The notes under the pieces were generated by a model. The model ran no database searches. It was not told where the DNA came from and saw nothing but the letters and a program-made list of their open reading frames with translations. A DNA stretch of 64,000 nucleotides. Origin: Leifsonia shinshuensis. Lineage in GTDB: Bacteria; Actinomycetota; Actinomycetes; Actinomycetales; Microbacteriaceae. The DNA lies in contig NZ_CP043641.1 in assembly GCF_014217625.1 (NCBI RefSeq), forward strand, positions 1,798,001-1,862,000. Direction: 5' to 3'. Positions within the stretch are counted from its first letter, which is position 1, and the number at the start of each line of letters is the position of its first letter. Below are positions 57,432 to 64,000 of this stretch, piece after piece. A program made the translations under genes and the position numbers.

Positions 57432-59111
57432 CTACTTGCCCGCGGGCTTCAGGTTCATCAGCACCTGGACGGCCGACGGCTGGGTCGGGTCGGCGGTCGC
57501 GTACTGGTCCTTCTCGCTCGGCCAGCCGACGAACTTCCGGGTGTTGTACTGGGCGAGCTGCGGGTGGGTGCCGATCGGGATCGCCGGGACGTCGTCCACG
57601 AAGATCTTCTCCAGCTTGTCCAGTGCCGCGGTCCGGGCGCTGTCGTCGGACGCCTGCGCGTACTCCTTGAGCAGGGCCGTCGCCTCCGGGTTGCTGTAGC
57701 GACCGAAGTTGTCCGAGACCTTGCCGTCGGCGGCCTGGTCGAGGTAGCTGCTGTTCATGGTGTCGTCGTAGATGTGCCACGGGTTGGAGCCGGAGCCGGT
57801 CCAGTGCAGCACGGCGTCGAAGTTGCCGGAGGCGACGTTGGCGAACCAGGTGTCGGCGTCCGGAGTGGCGACCTTCGCGTCGATGCCGAGCGTGGTCTTG
57901 AGCTGCGTGGCGACGAGCTGGATGCCCGTGACGTAGTCGTTCCAGCCCTGCGGGTCCTGCAGGGTGAAGGAGACCGGCTTGCCGGACGGGTCGGTCAGCG
58001 CGCCGGACTTCCAGGTGTAGCCGGCGTCGGTGAGGACCTTCTTGGCGCCGTCGACGTCGATCTTGAAGGTCTGGTCCTTGTAGTCGGACGCGATGTACTG
58101 GTCACCGGTCGGCTGCGGGATGCCCGTGACGTTGGTCAGCTCGGGGCCGGCGTTGCTGCGCGCCGTGACGGCGTGCGCCTTGCGGTCGATGACCATGTTG
58201 ACCGCCTTGCGGAGGGCGACGTCGTTGAACGGCGCCTTCGCCGTGTTGACCACGATCATGTCCGGGCTCAGGACGTTGGCGCCCCAGAACACGTTGTGCT
58301 TCGGGTCCTTGTCCACGTAGTTCTTCTGGTAGTCCGTGATGAAGATCTGCGCCCAGTCGGTCTCGCCGCTCTGCAGCGCGCGGAGGAGGCCGGTGTTGTC
58401 GTTGTACTCGAGGTACTTCAGCTGCGCCACCGGGACGGTGCCGCCCCAGTAGTCGGTGCGCGCCTGGAGGACGACGCCCTGCGACGAGAAGGTCTTGATC
58501 GTGTAGGGGCCGGTTCCGACCGCCTTGGTCACCGGGTCCTTCGTGGCGTCCGCGACGGACTTCCACTGGTGCTCGGGAACGATCGGGACCTGCAGCACGT
58601 CGCCCTGCTTGACGAACTTCGACTCGCTGAAGTTCAGGACGACGTTGTTCCCGTCCTTCTTGACGTCGGTCAGCTTGAGGCCGCCCAGGTCGAGCGCCGG
58701 GGTGTTCTTGATGAGGTTGTACGTGAAGACGATGTCGTCCGCGGTGAACGCCTTGCCGTCGCTCCACTTCACGTTGCTGCGCGGGGTGACGGTGAGCTGG
58801 GTGTAGTCGGCGTTCCAGACGACCTTCGAGGCGAGCCACGGGGTGGTCTCGTTCTTGCCGACCGGGTTGACGATCGCGAGGGGCTCGTAGATCATCCGGT
58901 CGTAGCCGAGCGACATGCCAGAGCCGGTGGTGATGAACGGGTTGTTGATCTGGGTCGCGAGGATGGCCGCGCCATCCGGCTTCGCGACCGTGAGCGAGCC
59001 CGTGCTGGCGCCGCTCGCGCCGGACTTGCCGTCGGACGAGCAGCCGGTGAGCGCGAGTGCGCCGACGGCGGCGATCGCCGATGCCGTGATCAGGTACTTC
59101 CTAAGCCTCAT
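57432..59111 (-). CDS. Opp/Dpp-type substrate-binding lipoprotein (family 5)
   Basis: A 559-residue lipoprotein: signal peptide and LTGCSSD lipobox (about Cys 24), then a solute-binding family 5 fold (LTVTPRSNVKWSDGKAFTADDIVFTYNLI, AVNMVIDRKA). ATG 59111 follows AAGGAG. Family 5 proteins bind peptides or oligosaccharides. The GH3 gene at the end of the operon favours a beta-gluco-oligosaccharide (inference). Confidence 0.92.
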   Translation of the reverse strand: MRLRKYLITASAIAAVGALALTGCSSDGKSGASGASTGSLTVAKPDGAAILATQINNPFITTGSGMSLGYDRMIYEPLAIVNPVGKNETTPWLASKVVWNADYTQLTVTPRSNVKWSDGKAFTADDIVFTYNLIKNTPALDLGGLKLTDVKKDGNNVVLNFSESKFVKQGDVLQVPIVPEHQWKSVADATKDPVTKAVGTGPYTIKTFSSQGVVLQARTDYWGGTVPVAQLKYLEYNDNTGLLRALQSGETDWAQIFITDYQKNYVDKDPKHNVFWGANVLSPDMIVVNTAKAPFNDVALRKAVNMVIDRKAHAVTARSNAGPELTNVTGIPQPTGDQYIASDYKDQTFKIDVDGAKKVLTDAGYTWKSGALTDPSGKPVSFTLQDPQGWNDYVTGIQLVATQLKTTLGIDAKVATPDADTWFANVASGNFDAVLHWTGSGSNPWHIYDDTMNSSYLDQAADGKVSDNFGRYSNPEATALLKEYAQASDDSARTAALDKLEKIFVDDVPAIPIGTHPQLAQYNTRKFVGWPSEKDQYATADPTQPSAVQVLMNLKPAGK

Positions 59112-59174
59112 TGCTTCTCCTTCGTGGCGGGCACATCCGTTGTGCCCTGGTGCTGCGGAATGTCGGCTGACAGT

Positions 59175-59230
59175 AACTTGCTTACTGGTCAGAAAGCAAG
59201 TTGGTTGAGGTGAGGTTACTGGCTGGTAAG
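59175..59230. promoter_or_regulatory. TetR operator region
   Basis: AACTTGCTT (59175-59183) and AAGCAAGTT (59194-59202) are perfect 9-bp arms with a 10-bp spacer. TTAC-TGGCTG-GTAA at 59217-59230 is a second, shorter dyad; TTACTGG occurs in both. They lie in the divergent gap between the TetR gene and the transporter operon. Confidence 0.75.
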
Positions 59231-59264
59231 CTCGGCCGCAACCAGCACGGCAGGAGCGACGGAA

Positions 59265-59912
59265 ATGGCCACCAACGGCACCAGCACCGGTACGCGCCCG
59301 GAGACCGAGCGCAAGCGCAAAGAGATCCTGCGGGCGGCGATCGAGACGTTCGGCACCAAGGGATCCACCAACGGCACGCTCGGCGACATCGCGGAGCAGG
59401 TCGGGATGACGCACGCGGGCGTGCTGCACCACTTCGGGTCCAAGAACAACCTGCTCCTGGAGGTGCTGGAGTTCCGCGACTGGGACGATGTCGCGCACCT
59501 GGCCGACCAGCACATCCCCGGTGGCCCAGCGCTGTTCGCCCACCTCGTCGGGACGGCGCAGCGCAACGCGCTGCGACCCGGGATCGTCCAGGTCTTCACC
59601 GTGCTCTCCGCGGAGTCGGTCACCGAGGACCACCCGGCGACGGCATACTTCCAGGAGCGCTACCGCAACCTCCGGCACGAGGTGGACGCGGCGTTCCGCG
59701 CGCTCTGCGCCCAGGAGGGCGTGACCGACCCGGACACGATCGACAAGGCGGCGGCCTCCATCCTCGCCGTCATGGACGGCCTCCAGCTCCAGTGGCTGCT
59801 GGACCCCACCGCGGTCGACCTGGCCGGCGCCAGCGAGTTCGCCATCGAGGCGATCGTCAACGGCGTGCTGCACGCCGGGCCGGCGCTGGGGTCGTACGTG
59901 CGCGACGCCTGA
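59265..59912 (+). CDS. TetR family regulator of the Opp/GH3 operon
   Basis: A 215-residue repressor with HTH segment ILRAAIETFGTKGSTNGTLGDIAEQVGMTHAGVLHHFGSK region (residues 20-65) and a helical ligand domain. GGAG lies upstream of ATG 59265. It is divergent from the binding-protein gene, with operators between. Confidence 0.93.
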   Translation: MATNGTSTGTRPETERKRKEILRAAIETFGTKGSTNGTLGDIAEQVGMTHAGVLHHFGSKNNLLLEVLEFRDWDDVAHLADQHIPGGPALFAHLVGTAQRNALRPGIVQVFTVLSAESVTEDHPATAYFQERYRNLRHEVDAAFRALCAQEGVTDPDTIDKAAASILAVMDGLQLQWLLDPTAVDLAGASEFAIEAIVNGVLHAGPALGSYVRDA

Positions 59913-59937
59913 GCTGCAGTGTCGGGCCGCCGGGCTT

Positions 59938-59949
59938 CCAACGTTGTAA
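59938..59949 (+). promoter_or_regulatory. LacI operator upstream of the second LacI gene
   Basis: CCAACGTTGTAA is a near-palindrome sharing the CAACGTTGTA core with the tandem operators at 61060-61085, implying autoregulation. Confidence 0.7.
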
Positions 59950-59982
59950 AGTCGACCGGACAGGCAACAGACAGGAGCGCGC

Positions 59983-61005
59983 GTGGCCGCGACGATGCAC
60001 GACGTCAGCCGGCTCGCCGGGGTGTCGATCAAGACGGTGTCGAACGTCATCAACGACTACCCGTATGTCCGGGAGGAGACCAGGCAGCGGGTGCTCGACG
60101 CCATCGCGACGCTCGGGTACACGCCCAATCTGTCCGCGCGGAGCCTGCGATCGGGACGCACCAACGTCATCTCGCTGATGATCCCCGACCTCCGGAACGC
60201 GTACTTCGCAGAGCTCGCCGACTCCGTCATGCGGGCGGCGGCCGAGCGCGGCCTGTCCGTGCTGATCGAGCAGTTCGGCGACGAGCGGGATCGTGAGATC
60301 GACGTGCTCCGCCAACCGCGGTCGCAGATGGTGGACGGCGTGCTCTACAGCGTCCTCGCCCTCGACCAGAGCGACGTCGACATCATCGCCGGCATGCCCG
60401 TGCCCGTCGTGCTGCTGGGCGAGCGGATCTTCAACGGGCCTCGCGACCACGTCACCATGCGCAACGGCGAGGGCGCCCGGGCGGCCACCGAGCACCTGCT
60501 CGGGCTCGGCCGGCGCCGCATCGTCGCGCTCGGCGCGCATCCCGGCGAGGTGATCGGCTCGGCGGCGCTCCGGCTGGAGGGCTACCGGGAGGCGCTCGCG
60601 GCGGCGGGCCTCCCCTTCGATGAGGAGCTGGTGGTGCCGGTCGGCTCGTGGCACCGGCGCAACGGCGCAGACGCGATGCGCGGTCTGCTGGCGCGCGGCG
60701 TGCGGTTCGACGCGCTCGTCGCCTTCAACGACGCGATCGCCCTCGGCGCGCTGCGCGTGCTGCAGGAGGCCGGCCTCCGGGTGCCGGAGGACGTCGCGGT
60801 GGTCGGGTTCGACGACATCGACGAGACGCAGTACTCGATGCCGACGCTCTCCACGATCGACCCCGGCCGCGAGGAGATCGCACGCACCGCGGTCGACCTG
60901 CTGGTGCGCCGGATCGAGGGCGGCTCCGCCCCGTTCACCCCCGAGGAGATCCTCGTCCCCTACCGCCTCATCCCCCGCGAATCCTCGGGATCCGCCGCCG
61001 GCTGA
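59983..61005 (+). CDS. LacI family regulator of the downstream sugar transporter
   Basis: A 340-residue repressor with HTH TMHDVSRLAGVSIKTVSNVIN and hinge NLSARSLRSGRT, followed by the ligand domain (VAVVGFDDIDETQYSMPTLSTI). GTG 59983 has CAGGAG upstream. Matching operators occur before its own gene and before the binding-protein gene that follows. Ligand unknown. Confidence 0.94.
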   Translation: MAATMHDVSRLAGVSIKTVSNVINDYPYVREETRQRVLDAIATLGYTPNLSARSLRSGRTNVISLMIPDLRNAYFAELADSVMRAAAERGLSVLIEQFGDERDREIDVLRQPRSQMVDGVLYSVLALDQSDVDIIAGMPVPVVLLGERIFNGPRDHVTMRNGEGARAATEHLLGLGRRRIVALGAHPGEVIGSAALRLEGYREALAAAGLPFDEELVVPVGSWHRRNGADAMRGLLARGVRFDALVAFNDAIALGALRVLQEAGLRVPEDVAVVGFDDIDETQYSMPTLSTIDPGREEIARTAVDLLVRRIEGGSAPFTPEEILVPYRLIPRESSGSAAG

Positions 61006-61026
61006 GGCCCCTCGGCGAGATTCCAT

Positions 61027-61085
61027 TTGACACGGTCACATTCTCCCGCGATCATGTCTCTACAACGTTGTAGTACAACGTTGTA
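61027..61085 (+). promoter_or_regulatory. Promoter with tandem LacI operators
   Basis: TTGACA at 61027-61032 is a consensus -35 box, with a -10 candidate GATCAT at 61050 (17-bp spacer). Just downstream are CTACAACGTTGTAG (61060-61073) and TACAACGTTGTA (61074-61085), two abutting perfect dyads 13-14 bp apart at the expected transcription start, an effective roadblock. Confidence 0.8.
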
Positions 61086-61121
61086 GGACAAGGGTGTCTC
61101 CACACCGCGAAAGGGAATCCA

Positions 61122-62447
61122 ATGAAGAAGCTCCTCGCAGCGGGCGGCGTGATCGCGGTCGCGGTCGCAGCGCTCACCGGGTGTTCGGGCGGCGGCGGCG
61201 CCGCGGCAAGCTGCCAGAACAAGATCGTGAACTCCGACGCCAAGCAGGTCACCATGTGGGCCTGGTACCCCAACTTCGAGCCGGTCGTCGACCTGTTCAA
61301 CAAGAACCACAAGGACGTCCAGATCTGCTGGACGAACGCGGGTGCGGGCAACGACGAGTACACGAAGTTCTCCACCGCCATCCAGGCCGGCTCCGGCGCG
61401 CCCGACGTCGTCATGCTGGAGAGCGAGGTCGTCCCCAGCTACATCGCCGACGGCTCGATCGTGAACCTCAGCAAGCTCGGCGCCGACTCCGTCAAGGACA
61501 ACTACTCCGCCGGCGCCTGGAGCGACGTCAGCAACAGCGGCTCCTCGTACGCCATCCCGGTCGACGGCGGCCCGGTCGGCCTCCTCTACCGCAAGGACCT
61601 CTTCGACAAGTACGGCCTGAGCGTCCCGACCACCTGGGACGAGTACGCCGCCGACGCCGAGAAGCTCAAGCAGGCCACGGGCGGCAAGACGCTGATGACC
61701 GACTTCCCTGGCAACGGCCGCGCGTACCAGACCGCGCTGTTCGCGCAGGCCGGCGCCAAGCCGTTCGAGCTCACCGGCGCGCAGTCGATGTCGATCGACC
61801 TGAACGACTCGTCGAGCAACAAGGTCCTCGGCTACTGGAACGACCTCGTCCAGAAGAAGCTCGTCGGCACGGAGGACGCCTCCACCACCGACTACAACAC
61901 GCACCTCGTGAACGGCACGTACGCCTCCGTCATCGCGGCGGCCTGGCTGCCCGGCTACCTGCAGGGCTTCACCGGCGCCGACAAGACCGCGCAATGGGCC
62001 GTCGCGCCGGTCCCGCAGTGGGACACCGCGAACCCCACCCAGATCAACATCGGCGGCTCGGCCTTCGCGGTGAGCAAGCAGGCCTCGGACCAGAAGGCGG
62101 CGGCGAAGGTCGCGCAGGAGATCTTCGGCACGGAGGCGGCCTGGAAGCTCGGCATCGAGAAGGCGGCGCTGTTCCCGCTCTGGAAGCCGATCCTCGAGTC
62201 CGACTACTTCCAGTCGAAGGCATACCCGTTCTTCGGCGGCCAGCAGATCAACAAGGACGTGTTCCTCACGGCGGCGACGGACTACACGGGTTTCCAGTTC
62301 AGCCCGTTCCAGAACCTCGTCTACGACAAGCTGACCGACGCGGTCAACGCCACCAACAAGGGCAAGAAGAGCCCGGCCGACGCGCTGAAGACCTACCAGG
62401 ACTCGGTCGTCTCCTACGCCAAGCAGCAGGGCTACACCGTCAAGTGA
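61122..62447 (+). CDS. Sugar ABC transporter substrate-binding lipoprotein (CUT1)
   Basis: A 441-residue lipoprotein: signal peptide, lipobox LTGCSGG (Cys about 21), then a family 1 binding fold (VTMWAWYPNFEPVVDLFNK, PTTWDEYAADAEKLK, TAATDYTGFQFSP). ATG 61122 follows GAAAGGGAA. Its transcription is directly under the tandem operators. Sugar identity unknown. Confidence 0.94.
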   Translation: MKKLLAAGGVIAVAVAALTGCSGGGGAAASCQNKIVNSDAKQVTMWAWYPNFEPVVDLFNKNHKDVQICWTNAGAGNDEYTKFSTAIQAGSGAPDVVMLESEVVPSYIADGSIVNLSKLGADSVKDNYSAGAWSDVSNSGSSYAIPVDGGPVGLLYRKDLFDKYGLSVPTTWDEYAADAEKLKQATGGKTLMTDFPGNGRAYQTALFAQAGAKPFELTGAQSMSIDLNDSSSNKVLGYWNDLVQKKLVGTEDASTTDYNTHLVNGTYASVIAAAWLPGYLQGFTGADKTAQWAVAPVPQWDTANPTQINIGGSAFAVSKQASDQKAAAKVAQEIFGTEAAWKLGIEKAALFPLWKPILESDYFQSKAYPFFGGQQINKDVFLTAATDYTGFQFSPFQNLVYDKLTDAVNATNKGKKSPADALKTYQDSVVSYAKQQGYTVK

Positions 62448-62456
62448 CCCACCCCG

Positions 62457-62509
62457 CCGGGAGGCGGAACCCGTGACCGCGATGACCGCTCGCGGGCTCC
62501 GCCTCCCGG
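62457..62509 (+). promoter_or_regulatory. Long hairpin between binding protein and permease
   Basis: A perfect 12-bp stem (CCGGGAGGCGGA / TCCGCCTCCCGG) extends inward with further pairs. It lies ten bases past the binding-protein stop and probably protects that message while attenuating permease expression. Confidence 0.65.
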
Positions 62510-62541
62510 CCCCAGCTCCCCATCGGAAGGGCCTCGTTACG

Positions 62542-63504
62542 ATGACCGAAACCGCCGTCGCACCGCCGCGGCAGCGCACCAGCGGCACACCGCCGCTGCC
62601 GTCCACACCGAGGCGGCGCGACCTCGTCGCCGCCCGCCGCGCACGCTGGGGCTGGGCGTTCACCGCGCCGTTCGCCGTCTTCCTCGTCGTGTTCCTGATC
62701 GTCCCGCTGATCTACGCGTTCGTGCTCAGCCTCCAGAACACCACCCTCGCCGGCGGCACGTCGTGGGTCGGCTTCGCCAACTACGCGAAGGCCTTCACCG
62801 ATCCGCTGTTCCTGGAGGGCGTCTGGCGCGTCGTCCTGTTCGCTCTCGTGATGATCCCGGCGCAGATGCTCGTCGCGCTGGTCGCGGCACTGTTGATCGA
62901 CGCGCTGACCACGCGGTTCGCGAAGATCTCGCGGCTGCTGATCTTCGTCCCGTACGCCGTTCCGGTCGTGATCGGCGCGCTGATGTGGGGATTCCTGTAC
63001 AGCCCGAGCTTCGGGCCGGCGCAGGAGCTGTTCGGGCTCGTCGGCCTGAAGGCGCCGGACTTCTTCTCCGACCAGAACGTGTTCGGGTCGCTGGTGAACA
63101 TCGTCACTTGGCAGTGGGCCGGCTACTACATGATCATCCTCTACGCGGCGCTGCAGGGGGTCGATCCGTCGATCTACGAGGCGGCCCGCGTGGACGGCGC
63201 GAGCGCCTGGCAGATCGCGCTGCGGATCAAGGTGCCGATGGTGGCCTCCTCGCTCCTGCTCGTGCTCGTCTTCGCCCTGATCGGCACACTGCAGTTCTTC
63301 AACGAACCGCAGATGCTGCGCGGGATGGCCTCCGGCTCGATCACCTCGAACTACACGCCGAACATCTACGCGTACACGGTCGCGTTCTCGTACCACCAGT
63401 TCAACTACGCGTCGGCGATCGCCTTCGCACTCGGCCTGGTGATCTTCGTGGGCTCGTACGTGTTCATGTTCGCCACCCGCAAGAAGAGCGGAATGATGAA
63501 ATGA
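62542..63504 (+). CDS. Sugar ABC transporter permease (MalF type)
   Basis: A 320-residue permease with six helices and EAA motif SIYEAARVDGASAWQIALRI. ATG 62542 follows GGAAGGG; an ATG at 62473 lies inside the hairpin and is less likely. Confidence 0.93.
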   Translation: MTETAVAPPRQRTSGTPPLPSTPRRRDLVAARRARWGWAFTAPFAVFLVVFLIVPLIYAFVLSLQNTTLAGGTSWVGFANYAKAFTDPLFLEGVWRVVLFALVMIPAQMLVALVAALLIDALTTRFAKISRLLIFVPYAVPVVIGALMWGFLYSPSFGPAQELFGLVGLKAPDFFSDQNVFGSLVNIVTWQWAGYYMIILYAALQGVDPSIYEAARVDGASAWQIALRIKVPMVASSLLLVLVFALIGTLQFFNEPQMLRGMASGSITSNYTPNIYAYTVAFSYHQFNYASAIAFALGLVIFVGSYVFMFATRKKSGMMK

Positions 63505-64000
63505 CCACGACCCTCCGCGCACCCCGCGCCCTCCGCGCTTCCCGTCCTCGCCGCACCGGCCGCCAGGTCATCCCGCACATCGTGCTCGCCGCGTTCATCG
63601 TCTACTTCGCGCTGCCGTTCTGGTGGCTGATCGTCGCCAGCACGAAGAGCCAGCAGACGCTGTTCGACGGGACGACCTCCCCGCTCTGGTTCTCGCACTT
63701 CGACCTGTTCGAGAATCTGAGCTCGCTGTTCTCCTACTCCGGCGGCCTCTACGCGCACTGGCTCGGCAACTCGTTCCTCTACGCGATCGCGGGCGGCGTC
63801 GGCGCCACCGTGCTGTCGGTGCTCGCCGGCTACGGGTTCTCGATGTACGGGTTCCGCGGCCGGAGGCTGTTCTTCGCCGTCGTGCTCGGCTCGGTGATGG
63901 TCCCGGCGACCGTGCTCGTCATCCCGCTGTTCGTGCTGATGAGCGGCGCGCACCTGACCAACACCGTCTGGGCGATGATCCTGCCGTCGATGCTCAATCC
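63501..64000 (+). CDS. Sugar ABC transporter permease (MalG type, partial at right edge)
   Basis: ATG 63501 overlaps the partner stop (ATGA). The visible 166 residues hold a basic N-terminus, a first helix (LAAFIVYFALPFWWLIVAS) and helices up to the window end, matching MalG-type permeases. The C-terminus with the EAA loop lies outside. Further genes of the cluster, probably a glycosidase, may follow. Confidence 0.93.
   Translation, partial: MTTTLRAPRALRASRPRRTGRQVIPHIVLAAFIVYFALPFWWLIVASTKSQQTLFDGTTSPLWFSHFDLFENLSSLFSYSGGLYAHWLGNSFLYAIAGGVGATVLSVLAGYGFSMYGFRGRRLFFAVVLGSVMVPATVLVIPLFVLMSGAHLTNTVWAMILPSMLN

Overview
The window is high-GC DNA from an actinobacterium, most likely a member of the Microbacteriaceae close to Leifsonia. 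This rests on protein styles and gene order (dnaX-recR-lysC-asd, GTG and TTG starts, leaderless promoters, an actinobacterial LexA box, APS-reductase-type CysH, a 7Fe ferredoxin with an FprA-type reductase). No plasmid, phage, insertion sequence or CRISPR array was seen. Genus assignment is inference.

Layout. 1-6 kb: a partial sensor kinase, a radical SAM gene behind a perfect LexA box, an ABC-F ribosome-protection-type gene with a structured leader, and mqo. 6-13 kb: a MerR regulator divergent from a small membrane protein, then asd, lysC (with an internal beta-subunit start), recR and dnaX. A 23-24 bp perfect hairpin is repeated at 6942 and 9515. 12.7-21.5 kb: a six-gene minus-strand run, DUF1254 protein, pta, ackA and three tandem paralogous lipoproteins of the acyl-CoA thioesterase/BAAT type, two of which have lost the nucleophilic serine. 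21.5-22 kb: SRP RNA and tRNA-Ser(GGA), followed by two degenerate copies of the tRNA 3' end. 22-25.4 kb: an RclR-like AraC regulator divergent from an RclA-like flavoprotein, and a Cys/Met-rich probable copper-storage protein. 25.5-38.3 kb: a sulfur assimilation block (sir, cysH, cysD, cysN, an SsuABC-like transporter, cobA, an FprA-type reductase, ferredoxin, a thioredoxin-reductase-like flavoprotein, cysK), with a divergent sirohydrochlorin chelatase-like gene.

39-64 kb is mostly carbohydrate uptake. A LacI-controlled GH42 beta-galactosidase sits with a CUT1 sugar ABC transporter. A TetR gene is divergent from an Opp/Dpp-type ABC transporter that ends in a GH3 beta-glucosidase. A second LacI gene precedes a CUT1 sugar transporter that runs off the right edge. 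Between them lie an AraC/PhyH/oxidoreductase group and an EmrB-type exporter coupled to a 68-residue protein. Each sugar cluster carries clear palindromic operators next to its own regulator.

The items most worth follow-up are the lipoprotein triplet in the pta-ackA operon, the tRNA-Ser 3'-end array, the two-copy hairpin element, the SD-masking hairpin of the Cys/Met-rich gene, the ABC-F leader and the LexA-controlled radical SAM gene. I saw no wholly unfamiliar multi-gene system. The lipoprotein triplet is the closest to one.
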